DNA from: Hydnum rufescens UP504
Taxonomy: Eukaryota; Basidiomycota; Agaricomycetes; Cantharellales; Hydnaceae
Direction: 5' to 3'
Assembly: GCA_014904985.1 (NCBI GenBank)
Contig: MU128988.1
Location: forward strand, 19,719-65,798
DNA length: 46,080 bases
The number at the start of each line of letters is the position of its first letter. Within the stretch, counting starts at the first letter, position 1. Made by a program: the position numbers and the translations under genes. Shown here piece by piece: positions 1 through 13,700 of the stretch. The notes under the pieces are model-generated. The model did not search any database, was not told the origin of the DNA, and saw only the letters and a program-made list of their open reading frames with translations.

Positions 1-3000
1 TGTCTACCGGATCCTCTTACATTGATCACTGGAACTGAGGAAGCTTTGAACATATTGCGATCTGCTAGTTGTCGTTCTTTCCAAAGACTTGATGCAGCCG
101 AGGTAGAGGTATTGCGCAAGATAAGCGCTTTAACACCCGTCAGGACGTGGTATCCACCCCATCGCAGAGTCATGCAGGAAGTAAAATGGTCTGAACTTGC
201 GCCGTCGGCACAGCATGACGGTTTCCGCACTGTCGTCCAGAGTATAATAGATCATGCTGAGCGACTGCAGATGTTCTATCATTCTCGAGAGAATGTTGCA
301 ATCGAGTTCCCCCAGTGACACCCACCTCCTTGCTCGCGCTGCTCGCCGTAGCGCATTTCTTTATTCTCCGGAATTTGCGGGCGGTGCAAATTCCCATTAC
401 CAGGACACTGTTGATGTTGTATATGTTTCCCGTGACGTCCCCAATAACGAAGGAATGGAGAATGAAGCGGCCATCCGGGGGTTTTCCAACTTGGCCTATC
501 TCCAGCCCCACGGATGGATGTTTCTAAGCAAATCTTCGAGGACGTACAGTCTTGGGGATGCTTAATGCCAACAATCCGTCATTGGGACTCTGGTCTTGTC
601 AATTCTTGGAACAGCGCGATCTTAAGGAGATCTGGTTGCCTTTATACAACATTTGTCGTCAGGGCCCGCTAGTTGAAATCCGTTTCCAGTTGGTATTTTC
701 ATTGTCGTGCCTGGCTTACACATCTCCGGATACACGAGGTTTTATTCCAACAATCCTTGCATTCGCTATTTTTCCGGAGTTCAAGTCGATCGACCCCCTC
801 CGTGGCAGAATTACGATCTTTCACAAGGATGGGCTCCACAAGTTGACAAATTAGAGCATGCGATATTAGCCCACGCCCATGATACAATGCCATTCGAACG
901 GAGTCCTGAAGCAGAGCTCCCGGCCTATGAAGGGGAGGAGTTGTCCGATCTTGCCCGGCGCAGATGGGACGATTACAATCAGCGACTCAATGATGAAGTC
1001 ACCCATTATACATATCTTCTCATTGAGCAGTGGCCATGTGCGAACCCTACCCGACCCTCCATTCGAAGGGATTGGCTGCAGAATTCGAATAATCTAATTG
1101 GACGTGTCACAACACTGTTCACTATTTGGTACCGTAACCTCGAGCTCCGTAATCATTTGGCAGAGGCCCAGAGCGTGTTGGACAGACACCGCGCCAGCTC
1201 CGAGGGATCCGCGGACTTCTTGCCATATGAGTTTACCCAGTGCTCCCATCATCTGGCACCACATTCTTCTGAAATCACATTCGATTACTTGTTCACGCGC
1301 GGTGCACTCTCAGGCTTTCCTCCGCTAGATATTCCGCCCCCCAAGCAGTATCGACTCCGCGGTTGCAGTCTTATCAACCTCTTGATGACCTGGTCTCTAA
1401 GTTTCAGTATTCTCCATCCAATCCGTTTCACCAGAGATATGGTGAAGGACTTGCTGCCAGTGTACGATCGTTAATAAGTGATTCCGAATCTGTGTCCCGA
1501 CAACCGTATAGCCAAGAGGTTTTGACCCACTATCATGCCCAATGTGAAGCGGACTATTTGCGCACTTTTCGTTCCGTCCAGGTGTCCCTTTCTCCTTCCA
1601 CCTCGGACAGAGACCAACGGGGTATGGCTTTATTCACCGCTGGCCTCTGGCCATCCCTCGCTATTAGGGCACTGTTACGTCAACTTTCATCGGCCCCTTT
1701 GACTGACGAGTGGGAAGGGGTCCTTGTCTCCCTTGCAGCGACACTCCTCCGATTCCAGCAAGCACGACGGCTTCTCTCTTATTGCCTCCTTGGACGCAGG
1801 GACGAGTTTATTAAGGAAGCAGTAAACTCTGTGCGTGATTGGGACCCTACCCACTGCCTTGATTGGCTTCTCATCCAAGTGGGTTCCCATTGTTCTTTCA
1901 GCCACTTTATTCAGTCTGACTCGTTGATTCCAGATCGAGGGCAATTTTCTTGCCCGCTCAATTCAAATTGATATTGCGGAGAAGATGATGGCACCACCCT
2001 CAGGAGAGAATTCGATCCTTCAGCTCAATATGGGAGAGGGGAAATCCTCGGTTATTGTCCCCATGGCTGCAGCATCCTTGGCCGACGGCCACAAGCTCGT
2101 GAGAGTTGTCGTTCTGAAGCCCCTACTGAAATCAGATGTTTCGCCTACTCGTCAATCGACTCGGTGGCCTCGCGAATCGCCCAATATTCTATGCACCCTT
2201 TTCGACGCTGCGGTCAAAATTGGGCCGAAAGAGCACATATCATTCAATCCATGTATGAGGAATGCATGCGTGTCCGTGGAGTTCTGGTCGTGCAGCCTGA
2301 GCACTTGCTGTCCTTCAAACTGATGGGCATAAACCGGCGGCTTTCTACGACTACAACGGATAGTGTTGGAGACGCACTGTTAAGGACTCAAAAATGGTTA
2401 GAGCGGAATTCGCGCGACATCCTTGACGAAAGCGATGAAATCCTGCATGTCAAGTATCAGTTGGTGTATACACTGGGGCAATCACAACGTCTTGAACACC
2501 ATCCACACCGATGGGCAATCGTTCAAGACGTATTCGCGTGTGTACAGGAACACGTTCAAGAAATAAAGGTGAACTTTCCGTCCGGCATAGACATACAAGA
2601 GGAAACGTGGTCCTGGTTGTGGAAGCTTCACCTCGCATCCGCATACTCCATCCCGATGCTGGGATGTCACTGGCAGAAATGGTTGCAATGATGTGATGGA
2701 CGGCAGACTTCCGTACTGTCCACAACTCAGGCTCTTTCACGGGGATTTTCGTCGAGGCTGCAACGGATTTCATCACGCAGTTGCATCCCTCACCCACGAA
2801 CGTGTCTCTTCTCCGGAAGTCCTGTGACGAGAACCTGTGGAAAAGCGTGTTGCTATTACGGGGTCTCCTGGCACATGGGATCCTAAGTTACGTTCTCCGT
2901 GAACGACGATGGCGCGTAGATTATGGCCTGGATCCGAGTCGCTCGCTCCTAGCCGTTCCCTATCGAGCCAAGGATGTCCCGGCTGTCAGGGCCGAATTCG

Positions 3001-5197
3001 GACATCCAGACGTGTGCATTGCCTTGACTGCCCTCAGTTATTATTATGGGGGCTTATCTGAGTCCCAGCTGGATACCTGCTTTAATCTTCTCGCCGAGTT
3101 GGATAATCCGGACGAGGAATATGAGAAGTGGATCCGCAACAATGATCGAGTGCCAGATTCCTTGCGGGCTCGCGCGGGAATCAACGTTCAAGACGCCTCG
3201 CAAAGACACGACTATCTCCAACCCGCATTTCTAAACAACCGCGCTGTTATCAACTTCTTTCTCTCGAGCGTGGTTTTCCCAAAAGAAGGCAAAGAATTCC
3301 AGCACAAAGCTCGCTACATCTGGATGGGACATCGCGGAACGGAAGCATCATGTCACGACAGGATTCAGTGGCACCAATGACAGCAGGTATCTCCTGCCAA
3401 CCTCCATGAGTCAACTCGACGATCCCAAGCAGCAGAGCACAAATGCCAGAGTCCTAGCCTACGTGCTGCAGTCGGAGAATGATTTCTAGCCAAACATCGA
3501 CATCTACGGAAAGGGCTTTTGAAGCTTATCATGTCGGATCCGGACATCCATGTCCTATTGGACGTTGGGGCACAGATGTTGGATGTTTCTAACTCCGCTC
3601 TGGCAGAACGTTGGTTATCATCTCGGCCGAGAAGCTTTGCAGCGATCTATTTTGGGGATGACGACAATCTGGTTGTCAGAACTCGGGATGGAAATATTGA
3701 ACCATTCATCTCGTCCCCCTTTAGCAAGCGACTGCACGAGTCGGAGCCGGAGTGCCTGGTGTATCTGGATGATGCCCACACGCGAGGAACGGATTTGAAG
3801 TTGCCTGAGACATACTGCGCTGCTGTGACTCTGGGTCCTAAAGTCACGAAGGATCGACTGGTGCAAGGTCAGCCTAAGTATCATTGCATTCCATGGGCTG
3901 GATTAATTTCAATCCCAGGATGCATGCGGATGCGATTACTCGGCCATGGACAATCGGTAAAATTCTTTGCTCCACCCGAGGTTGATCTAGCCATACGACA
4001 GGCATTCGGCATGAGTGACTCTGACAGGATATCTGTTTCGGACGTACTGCGGTGGGCCATGTTGGAATCATGTTCAGAAATCCAGCACTTCCTTCCTCAT
4101 TGGCGGGAGCAAGGCATTCAGTATGCAAGCCGTCGCCAAGCGTGGCTTGCATTTTTTTTCGAATTATCCGTCTGTCGAAGAACTCGAGTCATATTGGCGG
4201 GAGCCTGAAGCACGAACCTTGCAGACGATGTATGGATCCACCATTACGCACCGATTTCCTTGATTCTCAGCGATCACACTATCCGGGTGCCGATTTTTCG
4301 GAGATAGACAAGCCGATATGACGAACTTGCGATTTCCGGAATGCGTTCGGAGGAGGTGCGAATGGAGGAGGAACAAGAACGCGAAGTCGATCGCACGAAG
4401 TGGAACGGGAGCGGCAGGTTGAGAGACCGGCAGTAAGCAGAAGCCCATGCAACATTACGCGTTGATGCACGACGTTGATTCATTTTATCCAGGACAGGCA
4501 TCATTCGACCAAATTCGGATTCTTTCATTACCTCTCTATCTCCACTCGCTCACATCAACCGAGGAATTCAGCCCGTGTGGTCTTCGAAATTGTTTTCTAC
4601 AATAGACTTCGCGATCACGATCCGTGCCTCGAGTGCAGTCGAAAACCGTGATTTCTTACGTCCGGTCAATTGGATCGTCTCGAACTTGCAACAGGATATC
4701 GTCATTCTCAGCCCATTCGAAGTGAATCACTTTCTCCCTGAAATTCGTCGAAGCAAGGTGACGCACCTTCACATTTACGCACCGAGGACAACTCAGAGTA
4801 TGATTTCGTTCGATGATTTCAAATTCCACTGCATTCCCCCGTTGCCGCGACAGTGGATCACACCTCCGTCCCTTGTAATTTCCCAGCTCAATCTTTGGGC
4901 TGGTCAATTATATCTGCGGGATCACAGGACGTATTTGGAGCTCTGTCGGTTCTTGGGGATCGACATGCCAGAGGATGGATGCGCCCACCGTGCGGTGCAA
5001 ACAGATGGGTTTGTATTGCCTGAACATCGTGGGGCCGGAACAGCAATGCACAGCTCGTGCAGCTTCGCGGAGAGCCCGATTCCTTTCATTGCGAAGATGG
5101 TTGGACTGAGACGAAAGGGATGTCTTATCTATCGAGTCATATCGGGAAGCTCGTTAATGCAGCCCTGGTGAAAGAAGAGGATTTCGTGGAGGTGTGA
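1..5197 (+). pseudogene. DUF3638/DUF3645 giant protein, copy 1 (3' part, decayed)
   Basis: This is the C-terminal 55% of a giant fungal protein, entering from the left edge. Base 1 aligns with base 12164 of copy 2 and the stop (TGA 5195-5197) with 17344-17346. The hallmark DUF3638 segment LQLNMGEGKSSVIVPM is present, with the P-loop-like GEGKSS at 2033-2050. DESDEIL and DDAHTRGTDLKLP follow. Two introns match copy 2: 1879-1933 and 3868-3918. Relative to copy 2 the frame is broken by at least ten small indels, near 311, 507, 572, 797, 2131, 2206, 2608, 2757 and 3307, several of them in C or A runs. An indel creates a TAG at 3487-3489. Nucleotide identity to copy 2 is about 95% by eye. No single ORF covers more than about 230 codons, so no full product is expected. 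Uncorrected sequencing indels could add to the count but are unlikely to explain all of it. Confidence 0.85.
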
Positions 5198-5720
5198 GCT
5201 TGTGGCCCCTAGTTCCATCGAGGATCTGAACACTTCGATCCGAATGCTCTAATTTCTTCGTGCCCCCGTATGACCGTAAACATTGTATTTATTACGTCTC
5301 ATCAAGTTCTTCCACCATTCTCTACGGTTGGCGGACTCATTAGGGTTGAGCACCCAGAAACGGGCACTTGGAGGTTCTTATACTTCAATGAGGCGGACTT
5401 GATGATAATGGTGGTTTTTTTATATTTACTAATTTACGCGAGGGAAGGTCGATGACGGCCATGGCGATGTATAAGTTAAGGATCGCCGGATCCCATACTA
5501 CTATGTCTATTTGACCATATCCGTAGTCTAGAGAGTGCAGTATAGCGGGTAGTGACTAGGAAAGGGAGATGAAATGATGGTCGATGATTGGCAGTGGATC
5601 GTAATTGGGCGCTCCATACACCGGGATATTTGCACTTGGCCATCAGTGAGATTGGGGGAAGGCTTTCTCTGGGGTGTGTAGATGAAGTGCGATAGCATTG
5701 AAGCTTCCGTGGTCTTGGGG
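5198..5720 (+). repeat. Duplicated 3' flank of the giant gene (copy 1 side)
   Basis: Noncoding DNA after the copy 1 stop still aligns with the sequence after copy 2 (17347-17800). Shared blocks include 'gaggttcttatactt' (5370s) with 'gaagttcttatactcc' (17500s), the 'cttgatgataa' segment, the 'gatgtataagtt' segment and 'gatgaagtgcgata' (5679 and 17785). Similarity is clearly lower than in the coding part and fades at about 5.7 kb. This puts the right edge of the duplicated unit downstream of the stop codon, close to where the kinase gene begins after copy 2. Confidence 0.65.
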
Positions 5721-6244
5721 GCCACAATCTCAGCAGGTAATAGCTCCGGTGGAATCACACTTCGTTTTTCCTCCCCTTTTACAGTAATACTATTTTGATC
5801 AAATGCATGCATTCCTCTCCCACACACAGATTTACTTTTGCATGCACATGCGCCTTATGATCTTAATGAAGACATGATCATATCATGAAGAGAAAAACTT
5901 GTGGAGCTTCTGCTTTGTGCAATTCCAGCTGCAAGTGGACAATAATATTCACTACTGTATTCGCGAGTTCTCACCCATGCGTCTCCTCGTTCTCTCAACA
6001 ACCAGATCATTCAACCCAATTCTTGGAGAATCCCAGTCTGATAAGACCTGGGCATTTGGTGAACGTTCCAATTATTTACAGTAATTGAGGGATCTATACT
6101 AACTAGTCCGGGATCTGGCAGCATACCCTATCGTGAGAAGACACGATGTGGTATTTTATACATGTTCAGTGGCACAGCGTTGTTAATGTTGGGAAACCAA
6201 GTTGTGTCTTATACCCCTTATAGGAGAGATATATCGGGAAATCT

Positions 6245-6606
6245 TTAAAGAACTGTGATACATCGGTCCCAAAAGGGATATAAGACTGGTATAAGACCGA
6301 ACCTAGTTTTCTGACGGTTTTTAATGCACACTTGGGCACGCACCACATGGTAGATGGATCTATCGACATTAGGAATATCTATGATTCGAATGGCTCTAGA
6401 TGAGGGTTCGTGTACCTTCAATTTCAATTCCATTTGCCAGTTTCCTCCCAGGTCCACACGTCGTGTCGATTCAAGTCCCAAAGTGATCTTGCGATGGCAC
6501 ATTCTGTTTTCGATTGCATTCAGAAACAATTTTCCATTGGCCTCCCCCACAGCGAGTATGCAAGACGATCGGTAGTTTGTTCCCTGAATGTAGCCAGATA
6601 AACAGT
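6245..6606 (-). pseudogene. Unrecognised ORF relic
   Basis: The minus-strand frame stays open from about 6606 to 6245 (about 118 codons), without a clear ATG at the upstream end. The conceptual peptide has mixed composition and a plausible beta-rich stretch (for example GGNWQMELKLKVHEP), unlike typical random shadow frames. I do not recognise a family. A TGA upstream and the lack of a start suggest a fragment of a dead gene or an exon of an unseen gene. It may also be chance. Confidence 0.2.
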
Positions 6607-7008
6607 AACAACACCCTTTTCAGACACCCTAAAATACGGACCACATCACTCGGGGGCCAAATGGAGTGTAATGGTTGTGAAGGCCAAGTTCACGAGCGCT
6701 TTCGACTAAGGCTCAAAATGATTCTTGCCTTCTCGTCCCCTCCCGCTTTCAAACCGCCGGAATCTTGAAAAACGAGGCCTAGATTTGATGCGTTAATTAT
6801 TGCGTCCGTCATTCTGTGTATTCCTCGCTATATACGAAACCGTACGCACCCTATCTCGGATCTCTCTTGATTGTATCCTGTACGTGTTTGAAAGAGTGAG
6901 AATAGCTTCATCCGCGAAGTTGGTGACGTACTTTCAAGCAAGAAGCCATTCGACGGAACTTATTTCCTGGATTTAGTGTGGTCAACAATAGATTTTACCA
7001 TGGTCGAT

Positions 7009-7572
7009 TCACGAGAACAAGAAACGCGTCGAAAAACATCTTGGACATACAAATAACTGTAAACTGCCATCTGCAGAAATGCCAGCGACCAAGATGAAAT
7101 CAAGGAACTCTGTGATTGTATTTATTGTGAGGTCATATCGGTTCTTGAGAAAATTGGCGCCGGCCGTGCTTTCAGAGGGCCTGCAGGGCACAATGCAGGG
7201 AAGGGAATGTTTTCCTCGACTGGTGCATGTAAAATGCGGGAAGAGCCATGAATCGAGACGGTAGTTGAAAACGTTGGAACCACGAGGCGGAAGCTTTAAT
7301 AGGACCAAAAGTGCCGTGAATCCATTGGTATGTGCAGCGCCAGACAGCTCGCTCGAAACGCGGTTAACGTTTGTCACTGGCTTCCCGGGCACAATTTCCG
7401 CATTTCGGGTGGTGCCGCGTCGGGCACCGCCACGCGACTTGGAAATTCTAGAATTGGGACCCCACGTATCTTCAGGTGGATGGCAGCTCGTCTGGCTTTC
7501 TTGCGAGGCTTGAGTACGATTGGTTTTGAAGAAGAGTGGGACAAAATCCGTCTCCCTGATTTTCCCATTCAT
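7009..7572 (-). CDS. Hypothetical 187-codon ORF, weak
   Basis: This is the longest minus-strand ORF in the spacer. It begins at an ATG and reads 187 codons, but it has no recognisable domain, no signal peptide or membrane segment, and a composition compatible with chance in GC-rich DNA. The opposite strand is also open in pieces. It lies about 210 bp upstream of the copy 2 start, so it would be divergently arranged to the giant gene. I list it only because of its length. Confidence 0.15.
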   Translation of the reverse strand: MNGKIRETDFVPLFFKTNRTQASQESQTSCHPPEDTWGPNSRISKSRGGARRGTTRNAEIVPGKPVTNVNRVSSELSGAAHTNGFTALLVLLKLPPRGSNVFNYRLDSWLFPHFTCTSRGKHSLPCIVPCRPSESTAGANFLKNRYDLTINTITEFLDFILVAGISADGSLQLFVCPRCFSTRFLFS

Positions 7573-7699
7573 TGACCAATCGTGCTGAAAAGCTAACAGA
7601 TGTTATGGTTCTCTTCAGCATTTGTTGTTGGGTTCGTCAAATGTGTGCCCATTGGAAATAGCTGTCTTGACTCTCTCATGCCATGTGCTTTTGAGATTG

Positions 7700-7712
7700 A
7701 GTTATATACGTA
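7700..7712 (+). promoter_or_regulatory. TATA-like box upstream of giant gene copy 2
   Basis: An AT-rich 'ttatatacgtata' block lies about 75-85 nt before the chosen ATG at 7785. It is in the right place for a core promoter with a short 5' UTR. There is no other support. Confidence 0.35.
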
Positions 7713-7784
7713 TACAAGGCCTCGCTCGTCTCCTCCCGTCGAGCCAACCCCCCCCGCGTGTGCACATCCTTGATTATACTCAGA

Positions 7785-10700
7785 ATGGAGTTCGAATCTT
7801 TCTTCTCCGTTGTCAACCATATATTTCTCCCACCCCAGCTTCCACAACAAGGCGATGATGAGGGCGATGATCACGGTCAATCCCTCTGCATTGCAATACA
7901 CAAATATTTGAAGCAATATATCGCTCAGCATGTATCTCCGCCCCAAAGTCCACCATGGAATGCTCTCCTAAAGATGATGGAGAGCCTCTGCGATGCTCTA
8001 CCTGTCTCGGAGGATCAAGTGTACCGTTCCGTCTCTGCGATGCAGTCAGGGGGTCTGTTCGACTCTCATTGAATATGTATTGAGGCAATTCTCAATGATT
8101 CTGATGGCTCGTTTAGATCTCGTGGCACTCCTTATTCGGGCTCAGAATGCTGGCGTCATACTCCGCCGACTCGATAATGGCGACATCCTTTTCGAGGCCT
8201 TTGAAGCATCGCCTTCCGCTGATGCCGTCATGGGAGCCGAAGGAAAATTGCTATGTTCTTACCCGGGACCTGCCATCGCTGTTCCTTCCGTTGTGGCCCG
8301 GGATCCCGCCTTTCAGAGAGAACTCGCTTTGTTCCTCAGTGATCTGGATTCCACAGAAATACAGGACGTTCTTCCAACGAGCAAAAAAGCCGGTTCCAAA
8401 GTGATCGAGCGTCGCGATACGACGCATCCACGCTACATTACTGAGTTACTTACCGGAATCTTGCGTGGACTAGGGAATGCCGCGGACGTTCCGCGCATTC
8501 AGAAACGAGTTGCAGATGATGTCCAATGGTCCAGCGCCTATCTTCCCTGGCGTCGATCCGCTCTCTGGCTCGTCATTCGTGTGGCTTTCCAGACTTCGCT
8601 ATATAGGGAGAGTCAGCACCATGCTGACTATAAATCATTCATGATCTTCCTTATGGGAAATATACTTCTCCACGGCATGATCCATACAGTGCCTAGCGAT
8701 CTTCTCTTTTGTATGCGCGCCAAAGTCAGCCGCCGTCTCCACAAACTCGGCCCCACCGCATCTCCTCTGCTGGTTCGACAGATCCGTGAAATTAATGAGA
8801 AGGTTCAAAGCCGTTCTCCAGAGGAGGTGGACGCTGGTCCAAGCGAAACAAGCCACATCCGCTCTTTGGGCGCCCGACCAATTGGATGTTCCTGGAGACA
8901 CGCGCCTTTCCCTTCGCAATAGCAGGGCGTACCTGGAGCAAACTATAAGTGGCGCATGGACTACCACCGCCGAACGCATATTCTATCCTCTCGAACACCC
9001 CCGACCCATCGATCCTCGTCACCCCGTATCGGACCATGGTCCTACGCTGCTTGCCTTAACGAAAGCCGTCAAGGCCTACTCCTCGTATGTTGCGTTAGCA
9101 GATCTAGAATATTGGATCCAGGAGAACCTCGAGGATTGGGTCCACACGGACGTCGTAAGTGATTGCAATGTAATATCCGCATGCATCACCACATACTATG
9201 CCTCGGCAAACCGTATGTATGACTCTAATCCGGAGGGTCAGTCCATCATGTTCCTTACCCTATTCGAGTTATGGGTTGCACTCGACAAGCTCGCTGTTGC
9301 GAACTGCCCCCTTCTCCTGGACTATTCGCCAGAGGTCACCCCAATGCTCTTAGAGCCGCTTCTCCTGCGGCAATCCAAATCCTTTGATCGTGTAGCACAC
9401 ATCCGACAATATTTGTGCAACAGACAGGATAGAGTGATCAGCGGTTCCATATTCACTGATACGGTGGATTCAGGGACATTCTCCGTCAGGTATTTTGATG
9501 GATCACTCGAACTTGGGATTCTGAAGACATCCATTGAGGCCGCCGCGATGCGGAAGCGCAGGGAGAAGAAGGAAGAACTTCGATCAATGAATGCTAGGTA
9601 TCGACAGCTTAAAGCAGCGGCAGGTTTGAATTCTGCAATATTAGGTTTGAATTCGGTTATTCATCGTCTGCTGCAGATCGTCTCGACCACAGTTATTTCA
9701 TCACTCGTAAAGGGCGGTATGCGCATAATCCTAATCGCTGTTTGAAATGCAGTCACGAAAAGGAGGCAGGGTCCCTCCAGATCGCGATACACGAATGGCC
9801 ATTGCCGAGCGAACGCCTCCGGGCCAAAGTCGTGGTCTTTGAGCTCCGCACTCCTCCAGTCTTCCGGGTGTGGAGAACGACAACTTACGAGCTCCTCCGC
9901 GATATATGCACCCCTCCCCATGTTCCGGTCCAGAAATCGACCGTTCATATCATACTGAGCCAGTACTCTGGCCTCCGTAGTCACGTCACATCTGGTTCAA
10001 TTGGCAGAATCTCTCTTGCTTCAACGGAAAAATCTTTCGAACAAAGTCACTATAGGGGGGTGAAGATGCCCAGCACTGAAGAATCTGTCCTCCTCAATAA
10101 CGGACTGAGCTTCAGGCTGTATGATACCGACAAAGACCACTGGGCCGCCAATCCTTTTGCGAATTGCAGCATTTCTTCACGATGCACAATGCAGTTGCCC
10201 CGGGGACCGTACTCATCTCTGCAGTACGCCGTGACTTCGACGTCTCATACATCTAACGAAGTCCTGGCGAAGCAATCCGAGTGTCCCGCAGATATAAGTT
10301 TACACGAATATACAGCATTCGGCGGTATCCGCGCTGGCTCCCGATTACAGTGGCTCAATATCTCTCGCGAGATCGCGACGCAGACTTTAAACCTTAACCG
10401 CGAGGAGGTGCACATTCTTCTGACGCAAGCGGCCTGGCAAATAGGGCCTCAATCTGACGGGGAAAACTGGGACCACCACGAAGAGCTGTCTTCCCCAGAT
10501 TTCGGTATCGCTCTACTTCAAGTGTTGGGAAACCTAATCCATGATATAGAGGCTAACTGGTTCGAGCGCATCTCGGCGAAGACCGCCATCGCGCTCATTG
10601 CTCGCCTGTTGTCATCAGCAACAGATCAAAAAGTCATCGACCAGGCATATATCTTATTACGCAAGGCTCGGCGCATGGCATTCCGTTGGATGCATCAGTT

Positions 10701-13700
10701 GGCCGAAAAGGTCCAGGAAAACGAAGACGAATCTGTAGTGGAGTCCTTCCAGATCCGTGTTTGCGAGGTGGCCGCCACATGTCGCGGGACTTACGACGTT
10801 GATTCCCGTCATACACCATTCCTTCTTGAATCTGTGGAAGATGTTTTTATTTTTGTCCGATGTGCGATTGCTGTTCACGAGAATTCGCCTGCAAACCTGG
10901 ACGGTGCATCACTGGAGTTAAAGAGGCTTTGTGCCCGAGACCAACGACTGGCACACTCGATGGAGTCGTTGCTCAGCGAGAGGATTCGAGAAAATCGCGA
11001 TGGTTTGGACGCGGCCATCGGTGACGTTTGGCAAGGTTACAGGCCAGGCCTCCGCTGGGAACAGTTTAACGAACCGAATGACCGATGGTGGAGGACTGCG
11101 ACTTCCTCTGGAGCCGGGAAAACGTCTCAAGCCGTGCATGTGAATATCCTTGACGGCCAATTGCTAGTCAACGGCAAGCCGCTTGGGCGCTTGCCACGGG
11201 CCATTTCGCAGCATCCAATGTACCTGAGAGTCTTGGGCAATGTATTTGGATCCATACTATTGTGTCGCGATCAAAGTTAACGAATGGTTACAGAAAATTC
11301 TAGATATCATTCCTTCTGACATGCCGAACATGGAGTACGCGACTCGCAATCTGATATTTGGGCATCTGGTATGTGGTCTCCCAAATTTGGTCACATCAGC
11401 AGTTTTATCTAGGATGCCGCAGATACATTTTTCGTTGCGTGACGGTGAAAATCTCATCTTACGGACAACTGGTGAGGCGAATGATGGGGCGACGCTTGAG
11501 CTGCTCCCGCACCATATCTTCACTGGCGATCTACCCACGTCATTGACTAAGGATGTCGTCCATTGGATTAACCTTTCGGCTAGACAAGTCGAATTACGTC
11601 CGCTCGACAACCCATGGTTATATTCAAAGAGCAATTGGTGCATGTATCTTCCAGAACGCGGTCCATGGACGATGGAGGATTCGTCGTCGCGACTCTTAGT
11701 GGATGTCCGAAGTCCAACGTTTGATATGATATTGAATTCCCTCTCTCGCCTTGAAGCGCGTAACAACTTAGTGGTCACGACGGGAACGTCTCTTGGGTTA
11801 TGCGTTGATTTGCCTCGATTTCGCCTTTCTTTTGTCCTTCGGAATGGACTTCTACACTCCCGTAACTTCCCCGGAATGGTTGTCGACGAAGACCAATCGT
11901 CAGGCACAATGTTCGGCCTCCACAGCCAGTTGGTTTTGCGTTCGGACACCCAGCTTGCTCGTTCACGTCGAGTAATCATTCCCCAAGGGGAAGTCAACTT
12001 CTCATCATTTAATAATCACGTCTCGGTCACCATCGACACTACCCGCCTTATTCGTGTCCCATACCACGAGTACGAAATTGACACCAATCTGGGGCGCCTG
12101 GTCGGGAATGGAACCATGATGAGTCACTACTTCCGAGCCTATCTTCATGCTGTCACTGGCCATTGTCTACCGGATCCTCTTACATTGATCACTGGAACTG
12201 AGGAAGCTTTGAACATATTGCGATCTGCCAGTTGTCTCTCTTTCCAAAGACTTGATACGGCCGAGGTGGAATTATTGCGCGAGATAAGCGCTTTAACACC
12301 CGTCAGGACGTGGTATCCGCCCCATCGCAGAGTCATGCAGGAAGTAAAATGGTCTGAACTTGCGCCGTCGGCACAGCATGACGGTTTCCGCATTGCCGTC
12401 CGGAGTATAATAAATCATGCAGAGCGACTGCAGATGTTCTATCACTCTCCAGACAGTGTTGCAATCGAGTTCCCCGGTGACACCCACCTCCTTGCTCGCG
12501 CTGCTCGTCGTAGCGCATTTCTATATTCTCCGGTATTCGCAGGTGGTGCAAATTCCCATTACCAGGACAATGTCGATGTTGTATATGTTTCCCGTGACGT
12601 CCCCAATAACGAAGGGATGGAGAATGAAGCGGTCATCCGGGGGTTTTCCAACTTGGCCTATCTCCAGCCCCCACGGATGGATGTTTCTAGGCAAATCTTC
12701 GAGGACGTACAGTCTTGGGGATGCCTTAATGCCAGACAATCCATCATTGGGACTCTGGTCTTCTCAATTCTTGGAACAGCGCGATCTTAAGGAGATCTGG
12801 TTGCCCTTATACAACATATGTCGTCAGGGCCCGCTAGCTGAAATCCGTTTCCAGTTGGTATTTTCACTGTCGTGCCTGGCTTACACATCTCCAAATGCAC
12901 GAGATTTCATTCCAACAATCCTTGCATTCGCTATTTTCCCGGAGTTCAAGTCGATCGACCCCCCTCCGTGGCAGAATTACGACCTTTCACAAGGATGGGC
13001 TCCCCAGGTTGACAAATTAGAGCGTGCGATACTAGCGCACGCCCGCAATACAACGCCGTTCGAATTCAGTCCTGAAGCGGGCCTCCCGGCCCGTGAAGGG
13101 GAGGAGTTATCCGATCTTGTCCGGCGCAGATGGGCCGTTACAACGAGCGACTCAATAGTGAAGTCACCCATTATGCATCTCTTCTCATTGACCAATGGCC
13201 ATGTGCGAACCCCAGCCAACCACCCATTCGGGATTGGGTGCAGAATTCGAATGATCCAATTGGACAGGTCACAACACTGTTCACTATCTGGTACCGTAAC
13301 CTGGAGCTCCGTAATCATTTGGCAGAGGTCCAACGCGTGTTGGACCGACACCGCGCAAGCCCCGAAGGATCCGCCAATTTCTTACCATATGAGTTTACCC
13401 CATGCTCCCGTCGTCCCCCACCACATTCTCCTGAAATTACATACGATTACTTGTTCACGCGCGATGTGCCCTCAGTTTATCCTCCGCTAGGTATCCCGAC
13501 CCCTCAAGCACCATCGACTCCCGGCTGCAGTCTTATCAATCTCTTGATGACTTGGTCTCCAAGTTTCAGTATTCTCCATCTAATCCGTTTCACCGGCGTT
13601 ATGGTGAAGGGCTTGCTGCCAGTGTACGATCATTAATTAGTGATTTCGAATCTGTCTCCCCACAACCGTACGGCCAAGAGGTTTTGACCAACTATCATGC

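Larger units (their letters stand above)
5721..7784. other. Spacer between the two giant-gene copies
   Basis: About 2 kb with no gene I can support. It contains scattered short ORFs on both strands. The only ones with any protein-like look are minus-strand relics at 6245-6606 and 7009-7572, listed separately. The right end, from about 7.6 kb, must hold the promoter and 5' UTR of copy 2. Confidence 0.5.

Noticed and set aside
8779..8820. A 36-nt intron to explain the first frame break in copy 2
   Set aside because: It is shorter than any other intron here and does not give the required phase. A 1-nt indel is simpler.
11257..11997. 246-codon minus-strand ORF
   Set aside because: It lies antisense to the giant gene, where the plus strand carries the family motifs. 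Basic, low-complexity shadow.
13453..13490. 38-nt GT...AG segment as an intron explaining the shared frame break
   Set aside because: It would remove the conserved YDYLFTR motif and is too short. The break is left unexplained.
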